A stretch of 11,589 bases of DNA from the NCBI GenBank assembly GCA_026995985.1, contig JALWNF010000194.1, positions 1 through 11,589 on the forward strand, given 5' to 3'. This stretch comes from Campylobacteraceae bacterium. Lineage in GTDB: Bacteria > Campylobacterota > Campylobacteria > Campylobacterales > Sulfurovaceae. The notes below the pieces were generated by a model. The model searched no databases. It was not told the origin of the DNA and was given only the letters and a program-made list of their open reading frames with translations. Every line of letters begins with the position of its first letter. The first letter of the stretch is position 1. The position numbers were made by a program, and so were the translations under genes. Of the stretch, positions 1 through 7,057 are shown in pieces.

Positions 1-2722
1 ACTCTGTTCCATAACGTCTAGGGTCTTCTCCACCCTCACCTGAGTTTGATTTAGCTCCAATTTTGTTCATAGCAGCAGCCAAAGTCTCATGTGCCTCTTG
101 AGAGATAGACCCCATAGACATTGCAGCCGTTGAGAAGCGTTTAAAGATTGCCTCTAGTGGCTCTACCTCATCAATTGAGATTGGTTTACGCTCTGAAGTA
201 AGCTCAAAAAAATCTCTAATAAACTTTTTATCTCTTTGATTAACAAGTCTTTTTACCTCTTCATAGTCAGCTACATCTCCACTCTGTGATGCTTTTTGCA
301 TAGCATAGATAGTTGGACGAGAGAAGTCATGAAACTCTTCCCCTCTTCTATACTTATAAAAACCACCTTTGTACAGAGCATTCTTTTTACCCTTAAATGC
401 ATCTGTAAAGGCACGCGCATGGTTACTGTTTAACCTAGCATCTATATCTTCATAGCCTAGTCCTGTTAGGAGTGCTGTTGTTCCTGCAAAACAGTCATCG
501 ACAATCTCTTGACTCAATCCAATAGCATCAAACAGACGTGAGTTACGATAAGATGCAATAGTTGAGATACCCATTTTAGACATAATCTTTAAAAGACCTG
601 CACCCATAGCACGTCTAAATCGTCTTAGAGTGTGTTTTAACTCATCGCTTTCACCCTCTAACTCTGTTACAATGTAGTAGAGCAAATAAGGATAAACAGC
701 AGCCGCTCCATAACCAATCATACAAGCTGCAGAGTGAGGGTCAAACACCTCACCTGTTACAGCTACAATACTTGTAAGATGTCTTAGCTTTGCATTGAGT
801 AGCTCTTGACTTAGACGACCAACAACCATAAGCATTGGAATAACTTTATTTGTCTCATTCAATCCACGGTCATCTAAGATAATAGTTCTAACGCCATTGT
901 TGCGAACATCTTCAATAATCTTCTCTATTAGTACATCTAAACTAGCCTTTAAGTCTGAAGTATAAGTGGTATCATACTGACCATACTTATAAGCTGGGTC
1001 ATAGCGTTCACTATTTTCATCTCCATACTCTTGAAGTAAAGAGAAACGTGTAGCCGACATAACAGGCAGTACTGTTTTGAGTCTCTTTGCATGGTCTGCA
1101 CTATCAGATAATATATTTTGTATCTCTCCAAAACCAGTGTTTAGACTCATAACTGTCTTTTCACGAATTGGGTCAATAGGAGGGTTAGTTACCTGTGCAA
1201 ACTTCTGCTTAAAGAAGTCTGTAAAGTTCCTCTGCTGGGTTGAAAAGGCTGCAAGTGGAGTATCGTCTCCCATAGCACCTGTTGTCTCTTTACCCTCAGC
1301 AATCATTGGGCGAATAACCTCTCTAAGTAGCTCTGTTGTATAGTTAAAGTAACGCTGTTTTGCAGCCATTAACTCTTTATCTTCTGGCATTTTATTTTTA
1401 TCTAATGCCTCTTGTGAAGGCATATGCTCTTGAAGATAAGACATATTTTCACTTAACCACTTATTATAAGGGTGAAGCCCTTTTATGTAGTTATCTATAT
1501 CTTCAGACTTAAGCACCTTGCCATGCTTAAGGTCAACCCCCATCATCTGACCAGATTGAAGTCGCCCACGCTCTACAATCTCATCTTCTGGAATATCTAA
1601 TACCCCATACTCAGAGGTAATCAAAAGCCTATTGTCTGTAGTAATAATATACTTAGATGGTCTAAGTCCATTTCTATCTAATACACACCCAATGTAACGA
1701 CCATCGGTCATACTTACAGCAGCTGGTCCGTCCCAAGGAACAAAACAGGTACTTGCATACTCATAGAAGGCTCTAAGTTCACTATCCATGTGTGGAGCAT
1801 TGTGCCAAGGAGCAGGAATCAATGAACGAGCAGCCTTGAAGAAGTCAACACCATTTACTACCAAAAACTCCATAAAATTATCCAATGAAGCAGAGTCAGA
1901 CATATCTGACTGAATAACATTACGAAGTCTATCCATCTCTTCATCGGTAAATATATCTGATTTTGCAGTTATAACTTTAGCCATTGCATTAAATCTATTT
2001 GCTGTTACAGAGTTAATCTCACCATTGTGAGCAATCATTCTAAATGGCTGAGCCAACTTCCACTGAGGCAGAGTATTAGTCGAGAATCTTTGGTGAAAAA
2101 GACAGAAAGATATTTTAAAATCTTCACTAGCTAAATCTGGATAGAACTCCTTAATATGTGTTGGCATAACAAGCCCTTTATAGGAGACTACCGATGTTGA
2201 AAAAGATGGAATATAAAAACTCTTATCATCAATAAGTCTAGCCTCTATCTCCTTTCTTGAGAGGTAGACCATTGCATCAAAACGCTTAGAGGCAATAGCA
2301 GATTTTGGTGCTACAAAAACCTGCTTAATCATAGGTAGTGACTCCAATGCTTGTTTCCCTAATGCATCGGTATTGACAGGCACAACACGTGTATATACAA
2401 CATCTAAATCGTTATTTTCGCACACCTCTGAGATAACATCAAAATCAGACTCATTATGAGAAAAGACCATAGCAACAGCATATGTCTCAGGCAAATCAAC
2501 TCCATCTGCCAATGCCTCTTTTTCAAAAAATGATTTTGGTAATGAGAGAAGGAGCCCTGAACCATCACCCGTCTTCCCATCTGCAGCAATTGCACCTCTG
2601 TGCATCATTCTAGAAAGAGATGTAATTGCATCTTCTAAGTTTTTATGTGTTGGAGTGTTGTCAATAGACGCTAAGAGTCCAAAACCACAGTTATCTTTAA
2701 ACGACGTAAAGAGATTTTGCAT
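1..2722 (-). CDS. gltB: Glutamate synthase large subunit (GOGAT), N-terminal 907 residues, 3' end outside window
   Basis: This enzyme makes two glutamates from glutamine and 2-oxoglutarate; the large subunit carries the amidotransferase, the FMN and an Fe-S cluster. The frame is open from the ATG at 2722 to the left edge. A very short leader of 11 residues precedes Cys12 in DNCGFGLL, the expected N-terminal nucleophile after propeptide removal. Class II glutamine amidotransferase signatures follow: MMHRGAIAADGKTGDGSG, QRFSTN at Q211, FRMIAHNGEIN, and DRNGLRP at D349. The central domain contains QVTNPPIDPIRE near residue 515. The FMN-binding synthase domain begins with MSMGSIS and SNSGEGGEDPRRYG just before the edge, so the rest of the barrel, the Fe-S cysteines and the C-terminal beta-helix (about 580 residues by comparison with E. 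coli) are missing only because the window ends. A strong ribosome site, AAAGGTGGC (2733-2725), lies just upstream. No frameshift was seen. The small subunit GltD is not in view. Confidence 0.97.
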   Translation of the reverse strand, partial: MQNLFTSFKDNCGFGLLASIDNTPTHKNLEDAITSLSRMMHRGAIAADGKTGDGSGLLLSLPKSFFEKEALADGVDLPETYAVAMVFSHNESDFDVISEVCENNDLDVVYTRVVPVNTDALGKQALESLPMIKQVFVAPKSAIASKRFDAMVYLSRKEIEARLIDDKSFYIPSFSTSVVSYKGLVMPTHIKEFYPDLASEDFKISFCLFHQRFSTNTLPQWKLAQPFRMIAHNGEINSVTANRFNAMAKVITAKSDIFTDEEMDRLRNVIQSDMSDSASLDNFMEFLVVNGVDFFKAARSLIPAPWHNAPHMDSELRAFYEYASTCFVPWDGPAAVSMTDGRYIGCVLDRNGLRPSKYIITTDNRLLITSEYGVLDIPEDEIVERGRLQSGQMMGVDLKHGKVLKSEDIDNYIKGLHPYNKWLSENMSYLQEHMPSQEALDKNKMPEDKELMAAKQRYFNYTTELLREVIRPMIAEGKETTGAMGDDTPLAAFSTQQRNFTDFFKQKFAQVTNPPIDPIREKTVMSLNTGFGEIQNILSDSADHAKRLKTVLPVMSATRFSLLQEYGDENSERYDPAYKYGQYDTTYTSDLKASLDVLIEKIIEDVRNNGVRTIILDDRGLNETNKVIPMLMVVGRLSQELLNAKLRHLTSIVAVTGEVFDPHSAACMIGYGAAAVYPYLLYYIVTELEGESDELKHTLRRFRRAMGAGLLKIMSKMGISTIASYRNSRLFDAIGLSQEIVDDCFAGTTALLTGLGYEDIDARLNSNHARAFTDAFKGKKNALYKGGFYKYRRGEEFHDFSRPTIYAMQKASQSGDVADYEEVKRLVNQRDKKFIRDFFELTSERKPISIDEVEPLEAIFKRFSTAAMSMGSISQEAHETLAAAMNKIGAKSNSGEGGEDPRRYGTE

Positions 2723-2812
2723 AAGCCACCTTTAATTAGTATATAATAGGGTTTTAAGTAATATAATCCCCCCAGAAATTGGGTCGATAATACCAAAAAG
2801 ATAATTAAACAG
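2723..2812. promoter_or_regulatory. Divergent gltB/recO promoter region
   Basis: These 90 bases separate two divergently transcribed genes and must hold both promoters. On the plus strand a perfect TATAAT (2742-2747) lies 65 bases before the recO ATG and is the best -10 candidate. On the minus strand, TATTAT and TATATT hexamers are possible -10 elements for gltB, but I cannot choose between them. A G/C-rich patch (about 2768-2793) stands out from the AT-rich surroundings and can form either a CCCA/TGGG or an overlapping TTGG/CCAA short stem. It could be an operator, but it matches no motif I recognise. Confidence 0.45.
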
Positions 2813-3430
2813 ATGCGTGGATTTATAATTAATATAAGAAAAGCAAAAAATGAAGACACAATTGTTACCGTGCTAAGCAATGACTCTGTAAAAAACTATT
2901 GGCGTTTTTTTGGTGCAAGACACTCAATTTTACAAATAGGAAACCTTATAGACTTTGAGGCAAAAGAGTCTAAAAATGGTTTTATGCCAACTATGCACTC
3001 TCTATCTCATATCTCTTTTCCTTGGATATTCTCAAACAATCGTCTACTTATTTGGCAAAATTTTATTAAGCTCTTTGAACAACATCTACAAGATACCACA
3101 GAGTTAGATAGCTTCTACTTTAATCTACTATTAAGTAGTGCAAAAAAGTGGCATAGACAAAATCCAAAACGTTTAGCTATAGAAGCATACATGCAACTAC
3201 TTAACCATGAGGGGCGACTCTATGATAATGGTTTTTGTTATATTTGTGAAACAATTTTAGAAGATGAGATAGGACTTATGAGAGCATTTTTACCTGCTCA
3301 CCCACAGTGTATTTATGGTCAAAAATTCAAAAAAAAAGATATTTTTCAACTATACAATACCTACAGCACTATTCATCTTGAAGATAAGATTATAGAAAAA
3401 CTCTATAAAATACTTATAAAAGGTTTTTAA
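2813..3430 (+). CDS. recO: DNA repair/recombination protein RecO, short epsilonproteobacterial form
   Basis: RecO helps load RecA onto SSB-coated single-stranded DNA in gap repair and anneals complementary strands, usually with RecR. At 205 residues this is shorter than the ~240 of E. coli but fits the length I recall from Campylobacter and Helicobacter. The N-terminal OB-fold region opens with MRGFIINIRKAKNEDTIVTV, and the FFGARHS stretch (about 32-38) and WIF...LIWQNFIKLFEQHL (71-92) resemble the Campylobacter proteins. The helical C-terminal part has C142-x2-C145 and H163-x2-C166, a plausible zinc site like the zinc finger of other RecO proteins. The ATG has only a weak ribosome site. The gene diverges from gltB and appears monocistronic; no clear hairpin terminator follows it. 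The assignment rests on overall resemblance recalled from the family, not a search. Confidence 0.85.
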   Translation: MRGFIINIRKAKNEDTIVTVLSNDSVKNYWRFFGARHSILQIGNLIDFEAKESKNGFMPTMHSLSHISFPWIFSNNRLLIWQNFIKLFEQHLQDTTELDSFYFNLLLSSAKKWHRQNPKRLAIEAYMQLLNHEGRLYDNGFCYICETILEDEIGLMRAFLPAHPQCIYGQKFKKKDIFQLYNTYSTIHLEDKIIEKLYKILIKGF

Positions 3431-3518
3431 AAAATAAATTTAGTAAATATCTTTTAATGATATATTAATAAAATTCTTATATAATTAAACAAATTTTAAT
3501 GTATTAAAAGGAAAATCA
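3431..3518 (+). promoter_or_regulatory. Promoter and ribosome binding site of the repeat-protein gene
   Basis: This is an extremely AT-rich spacer. A perfect TATAAT at 3480-3485 sits about 34 bases before the ATG at 3519, within the periodic A/T tracts typical of Campylobacterota sigma-70 promoters, where the -35 box is often not recognisable. AAAAGGAAA (3507-3513 core) is a good ribosome binding site. No terminator hairpin for recO is obvious here. Confidence 0.55.
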
Positions 3519-4901
3519 ATGAAATTACAATATTCATCACTATTACTAGGGCTATTACTACCTATATCTTCTATACAGGCCGAGATATCACTTACTCCTC
3601 CAAATGCAAAAGCTGGTGAGTGTTATGCTAAAGTTATTATTCCTGCTAAATATAAAACTGTTGAAGAGAAAGTTTTAGTAAAAGAGGCATCAAATAAGAT
3701 TACTATAATTCCTCCAAAATATGAATGGGTTGAAGAGAAGGTAGAGGTCTCTCCTGCAACTGAAAAGATTGTTACTGTACCTGCAAAATATAAAAAAGTT
3801 ACTGAAGTTGTTGAGGTAAAACCTGCTCTACGCTCTTGGCGTGTTAGTCTACGTAAAAATGCAGCACCTGTAAGTAATGAACTTTTAGCAGCTGCAAAAC
3901 TAAAAGGTGTTGATATTGAAAATACTACTCCAGGTACTTGTTATAAAGAGTATTACTCTCCAGAAAAATATAAAACAGTAACTCAAGAGGTTGTAATAAA
4001 AAATGAAACAAATGAAACAAAAGTTATCCCTGCAAAATATGAGATGGTAGAGAAGACTATTGTTGTTAAACCAGCTACAAAAAAGACTGTTACTGTTCCA
4101 GCAACATACAAAGAGGTTGAAGAGAAAGTACTTGTAGAAAAAGAGAAGACTGTATGGAAAAAAGGTAAAAACCCAGCTACAAAACTAGATGGTGCTACAG
4201 GTGAAATTATGTGTCTTGTTAAAGTACCTGCAAAATATAAAACTATTAAGAAAAAAGTAATCAAGACACCTGCAACAACAAAAGTCATTGAGATTCCTGC
4301 TGAAACAAAAACAATTAAAGTAAAAAAACTCATCTCTCCAGCAAGAACAGAGACAGTTACTATTCCTGCTGTAAAGAGTACTATTGAGAAAAAAGTTATT
4401 GACCATGGTCCATCATTTTCTTGGATTAAAGTTGGAGACCCTGTTGAAAAAGGTTTAAGATATACTGGTCATGAGATATGCTTAGTTGAGACTCCATCTG
4501 TTAAAAAGAAAATTACAAAAACTGTTTTAGAGACTCCTGAAACTATCAAAAAGATACCTGTAAAACCAACTTATAAAATTGTAAAAGTTAAAAAACTTGT
4601 AGAAGAGGCTAAAGAGATAAAAACACCTATAGAGGCTGTATATAAAACTATCCAAAAAAGAGTAAAAATCTCAGAAGCTCACCAAAGTTGGGAGAGAATT
4701 CTCTGTCAGACAAATATGAACAAAGATGTTATTTTAAAAATTCAAAATGCTCTAAAAGAGAAAGGTTACAATCCAGGAAAAATAGATGGTGTTCTTGGTC
4801 GTGATACACGTATAGCACTAGACAGATACCAAAGAGACAACTCTTTAGCAACAGGTGGAATCACCTATGAGACACTTAATGCCCTTGGTGTCAATCAATA
4901 A
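3519..4901 (+). CDS. Exported 23-residue-repeat protein with C-terminal peptidoglycan-binding domain
   Basis: The 460-residue protein starts with a signal peptide (hydrophobic 7-19, likely cut after SIQA at residue 21). Residues 35-395 hold twelve units of about 23 residues, roughly [V/I]PAKYKTVEEKVxVxPAT, with starting prolines at 42, 65, 88; 148, 171, 194; 237, 260, 283; the last three near 326, 349 and 372 are eroded. They fall into four modules, each opened by a Cys (35, 141, 232, 321) and closed by a Trp (107, 213, 302, 391) 70-72 residues later. The alternating Val/Lys pattern suggests beta strands. Residues 403-457 form a PG_binding_1 domain (IQNALKEKGYNPGKIDGVLG, then TRIALDRYQ), expected to hold the protein to the cell wall. 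A fifth Cys (396) precedes it. Similar repeat proteins occur in other bacteria as uncharacterised peptidoglycan-binding proteins. The most likely role is a periplasmic or surface stalk or spacer; no catalytic domain is visible. Confidence 0.85.
   Translation: MKLQYSSLLLGLLLPISSIQAEISLTPPNAKAGECYAKVIIPAKYKTVEEKVLVKEASNKITIIPPKYEWVEEKVEVSPATEKIVTVPAKYKKVTEVVEVKPALRSWRVSLRKNAAPVSNELLAAAKLKGVDIENTTPGTCYKEYYSPEKYKTVTQEVVIKNETNETKVIPAKYEMVEKTIVVKPATKKTVTVPATYKEVEEKVLVEKEKTVWKKGKNPATKLDGATGEIMCLVKVPAKYKTIKKKVIKTPATTKVIEIPAETKTIKVKKLISPARTETVTIPAVKSTIEKKVIDHGPSFSWIKVGDPVEKGLRYTGHEICLVETPSVKKKITKTVLETPETIKKIPVKPTYKIVKVKKLVEEAKEIKTPIEAVYKTIQKRVKISEAHQSWERILCQTNMNKDVILKIQNALKEKGYNPGKIDGVLGRDTRIALDRYQRDNSLATGGITYETLNALGVNQ
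3621..4667 (+). repeat. In-gene degenerate repeats, 69-base register, twelve units in four trios
   Basis: The coding sequence carries the related string CCTGCAAAATATAAAA and variants (for example near 3631, 3780, 4031 and 4229) at multiples of 69 bases within each trio. Trios are separated by non-repeat linkers of different lengths (34, 19 and 19 residues between the closing Trp and the next Cys). The DNA copies have diverged, especially in the last trio, so this is an old duplication kept in frame rather than a recent tandem expansion. Confidence 0.8.
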
Positions 4902-4922
4902 TTAAATAGATTATAATCAACT

Positions 4923-4950
4923 AAAAGTTATCTAGTATTAGATAACTTTT
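4923..4950 (+). terminator. Intrinsic terminator after the repeat-protein gene
   Basis: A perfect 12-bp inverted repeat, AAAAGTTATCTA / TAGATAACTTTT, flanks a 4-base GTAT loop, 21 bases after the stop codon. The A-rich start and T-rich end of the stem make it usable in either direction. It should insulate the 460-codon gene from the operon beginning at 4987. The stem is AT-rich, as often seen in low-GC genomes. Confidence 0.75.
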
Positions 4951-4986
4951 GCACTCAATAAAAAAGTACAAAAATAGAATAATTTT
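4951..4986 (+). promoter_or_regulatory. Candidate promoter of the xpaC-telA-SPFH operon
   Basis: The operon needs a promoter between the terminator and the first gene. TAGAAT at 4975-4980 is the best -10 candidate. A TTGCAC at 4949-4954 resembles a -35 box, but the 20-base spacing is longer than usual. If TAGAAT is used, transcription would start at about 4987, on the A of the small ORF's ATG. Other A/T hexamers here cannot be excluded. Confidence 0.35.
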
Positions 4987-5070
4987 ATGAAAAAGCTATT
5001 TGGATTCTTATTTATTCTTCTCTCTGCTGGATTAACTGTTTTGTATCCCTTGGGTCAACTTTTAGGATAA
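4987..5070 (+). CDS. Putative 27-residue membrane peptide upstream of xpaC
   Basis: ATG at 4987 opens a 27-codon frame beginning MKKLFGFLFILLSAGLTV and ending PLGQLLG. It has a positive N-terminus, one hydrophobic helix (about 4-20) and a short polar end, so it would be a single-pass membrane peptide or a leader-like peptide. The next gene starts 4 bases after its stop, and that gene's only AGGA ribosome site (5064-5067) lies inside this frame, which suggests translational coupling. It has no Shine-Dalgarno sequence itself and may be leaderless if the TAGAAT promoter is right. I do not recognise a family. It could be a chance frame, but the composition and coupling favour a real gene. Confidence 0.5.
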   Translation: MKKLFGFLFILLSAGLTVLYPLGQLLG

Positions 5071-5074
5071 CTCT

Positions 5075-5896
5075 ATGGCTTTCGTTAAAAAATATAAACC
5101 TCAAATAGATAAAGCAAACAAAGGCTATCTTCTCTATATCTTTTTAGTACCTCTCTTTCTTGCTATTGTATTGGCACTCATAGATAGAGATATTCATGCT
5201 TTTATACTAAATTTAATAGCATTTATACTCTTTTATACAACAGCTAAACTCAACACAATTGGACTAAATAATGAGTTTAAATACAATCAAGAGAAGCTAA
5301 CTAAAGCACCTAAAAGACCATATAAAACTTTTTCTGCAATATTATTAGGTATTGCTACACTATTTACAGCTTCAATTGCAGGAGGAGAGTCACTTTTAAT
5401 AGGTATTTTTCTCTCTATTGTATCGACTATTGGCTATATTCTCTACTATGGATTAGACCCGAAGGTAGATAAATTGGAAAATATTGGTGACATCTCTGCT
5501 GAATTTGTCTTAAAAACTATCTCAGAAGCTAAATCTAAACTTGCTAACATAGAGCAACATATAGATAAAATTTCTAATGATAAGATTTTACAAAAAAGAC
5601 TCTCTATAGCTGTAAAAAAGGCTAAAAGTATTATTCAAACTATTCAAGAAGACCCAAAAGATATTCGTGTAGCACGAAAATTTTTAATAGTTTATATTGA
5701 TGGTTTAGAGAGTGTAACCAATGCTTATATATCGATGAATGAAGCAGATATAAAACAAGAGACTAAAGATAAACTATATCAACTCTTAGAAGATGTAGAG
5801 TATCGATTTGATAAAGAGTTAACTCGACTAAAAAAGAACAATGAATTTGATTTAGATGTCAATATAGATGTCTTACAACAACAGATAAAAAATTAA
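5075..5896 (+). CDS. XpaC-family membrane protein (5-bromo-4-chloroindolyl phosphate hydrolysis family)
   Basis: The 273-residue protein has four predicted membrane segments in two hairpins (about 18-36, 41-57, 86-103 and 106-125), separated by a charged loop with NEFKYNQEKLTKAPKRPYK. A cytoplasmic helical region (130-273) follows, rich in Lys, Glu, Ile and Asp. This layout and the position directly before a telA gene match XpaC of Bacillus, named for an effect on X-phosphate hydrolysis; no enzyme motif is visible here and the name should not be read as a phosphatase function. It is the likely membrane partner of the downstream TelA protein. The ATG follows the AGGA overlapping the small upstream ORF. 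The family call rests mainly on membrane layout, helical tail and gene context, so a search would help. Confidence 0.72.
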   Translation: MAFVKKYKPQIDKANKGYLLYIFLVPLFLAIVLALIDRDIHAFILNLIAFILFYTTAKLNTIGLNNEFKYNQEKLTKAPKRPYKTFSAILLGIATLFTASIAGGESLLIGIFLSIVSTIGYILYYGLDPKVDKLENIGDISAEFVLKTISEAKSKLANIEQHIDKISNDKILQKRLSIAVKKAKSIIQTIQEDPKDIRVARKFLIVYIDGLESVTNAYISMNEADIKQETKDKLYQLLEDVEYRFDKELTRLKKNNEFDLDVNIDVLQQQIKN

Positions 5897-5914
5897 TATA
5901 TTAGGAAAATTAAG

Positions 5915-7054
5915 ATGGAAACAAAAACAAAAGAGATTATTGAAACTACCATAGAAGAGCAAAACGAAAACCTACCAGCTATTCAAGAAGAAGAGAAGTC
6001 AAAACTTGAAAAAGCTCTATCAGAGCTAGACTTTAAAGATAGAAGCTCTATTATCTACTTTGGAGCCTCAGTACAAGAGGAGTTAGATGAGATATCTAAC
6101 CGCATGATTGATGGTGTAAAAAATAAAGATATAGGAACAGCAGGAGCTGTACTTAATGAGATGATTGCTACTATTAAAGGGTTTGACCTTGAAGAGTTGA
6201 ACCCTAACAAAAAACTTCCATGGTATGCTAAACTATTTGGTAGAACTAAACCTCTAGTTAAGTTTATACAAGGATATGAAGAGGTTAGAGACCAAATTGA
6301 TGAAATTTCAAATAAACTTGAAAAACATAAAAGTAGATTAATAAGAGATATTGTATCTCTTGATAAACTTTATGAAGCTAACCTAGAGTACTTTAGAACT
6401 TTAGAAATCTACATTGAAGCAGGAGAGATTAAGAAAAAAGAGCTTGAAGAGAATATTATTCCAGAGTATGAACAAAGAGCAAAAGATGAAGATATGTTAG
6501 CTATTCAAGAGCTAAAAGAGATTCGTGCCTTCAGAGATGACTTAGAGCGTCGTATACACGACCTTAGACTCTCTCGTCAAGTTACTATGCAGTCACTTCC
6601 AAGCATTAGACTTATTCAAGAAAATGATAAAGCACTTATCAATAAAATCTCCTCTACTCTTGTTAATACAGTTCCACTTTGGAGAAACCAACTAGCTCAA
6701 ACTGTAACTATCTTTAGAAGTCATGAGTCGGCAAAAGCACTAAAAAATGCTACGGACTTAACCAATGAGTTATTAGAGAAAAATGCCGAAGGGCTAAGAG
6801 AAGCAAACAGAGAGGTACGAACACAGATGGAGCGTGGTATCTTTGATATTGAGAGCATCAAGATTGCCAATGATACTCTTATTGCTACACTTAATGACTC
6901 ACTAGAGATTGCAGAGGAAGGAAAAAGAGCTAGAGAGAAAGCACTTACAGAACTTAAAAAGACCGAACATAAACTAAAAGAGGCTCTTCTTGCAACTAAA
7001 TCAAAACTTGAAACACTACCAAATAAAGAAACAAAAGAGACTACTAAAGGATAG
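5915..7054 (+). CDS. telA: TelA/YaaN-family protein (toxic anion resistance family)
   Basis: The 379-residue protein has no membrane segment and is almost wholly helical and highly charged, so it is probably cytoplasmic and coiled-coil. After a Glu-rich start (1-35), the TelA domain covers about 40-360. It includes LPWYAKLFGRTKPLVKFIQGY (101-121), a charged middle, and the family's most recognisable stretch QSLPSIRLIQENDKALINKI with VPLWRNQLA (226-261). It ends in a Lys/Glu helix (331-365). TelA proteins were linked to tellurite and other anion or cell-envelope stress resistance, but their molecular job is unclear; pairing with XpaC is common. A ribosome site, AGGAAAA (5903-5909), precedes the ATG, 18 bases after xpaC. 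The next gene starts 3 bases after the stop. Tellurite resistance itself cannot be inferred from this sequence. Confidence 0.92.
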   Translation: METKTKEIIETTIEEQNENLPAIQEEEKSKLEKALSELDFKDRSSIIYFGASVQEELDEISNRMIDGVKNKDIGTAGAVLNEMIATIKGFDLEELNPNKKLPWYAKLFGRTKPLVKFIQGYEEVRDQIDEISNKLEKHKSRLIRDIVSLDKLYEANLEYFRTLEIYIEAGEIKKKELEENIIPEYEQRAKDEDMLAIQELKEIRAFRDDLERRIHDLRLSRQVTMQSLPSIRLIQENDKALINKISSTLVNTVPLWRNQLAQTVTIFRSHESAKALKNATDLTNELLEKNAEGLREANREVRTQMERGIFDIESIKIANDTLIATLNDSLEIAEEGKRAREKALTELKKTEHKLKEALLATKSKLETLPNKETKETTKG

Positions 7055-7057
7055 AGC

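Noticed and set aside
1077..1343. Plus-strand open frame of 88 codons
   Set aside because: It lies wholly inside gltB in the antisense direction; the gltB frame there encodes well-conserved glutamate synthase sequence.
3983..4406. Two overlapping minus-strand open frames rich in Phe, Ser and Thr opposite the repeat-protein gene
   Set aside because: They are mirror images of Lys/Glu/Val/Ala-rich repeats, which rarely give stop codons on the other strand. They have no ribosome sites or independent protein-like pattern.
3621..4667. Regularly spaced repeats that might suggest a CRISPR array
   Set aside because: The 69-base units are degenerate, contiguous and in frame within one protein; there are no unique spacers between identical repeats.
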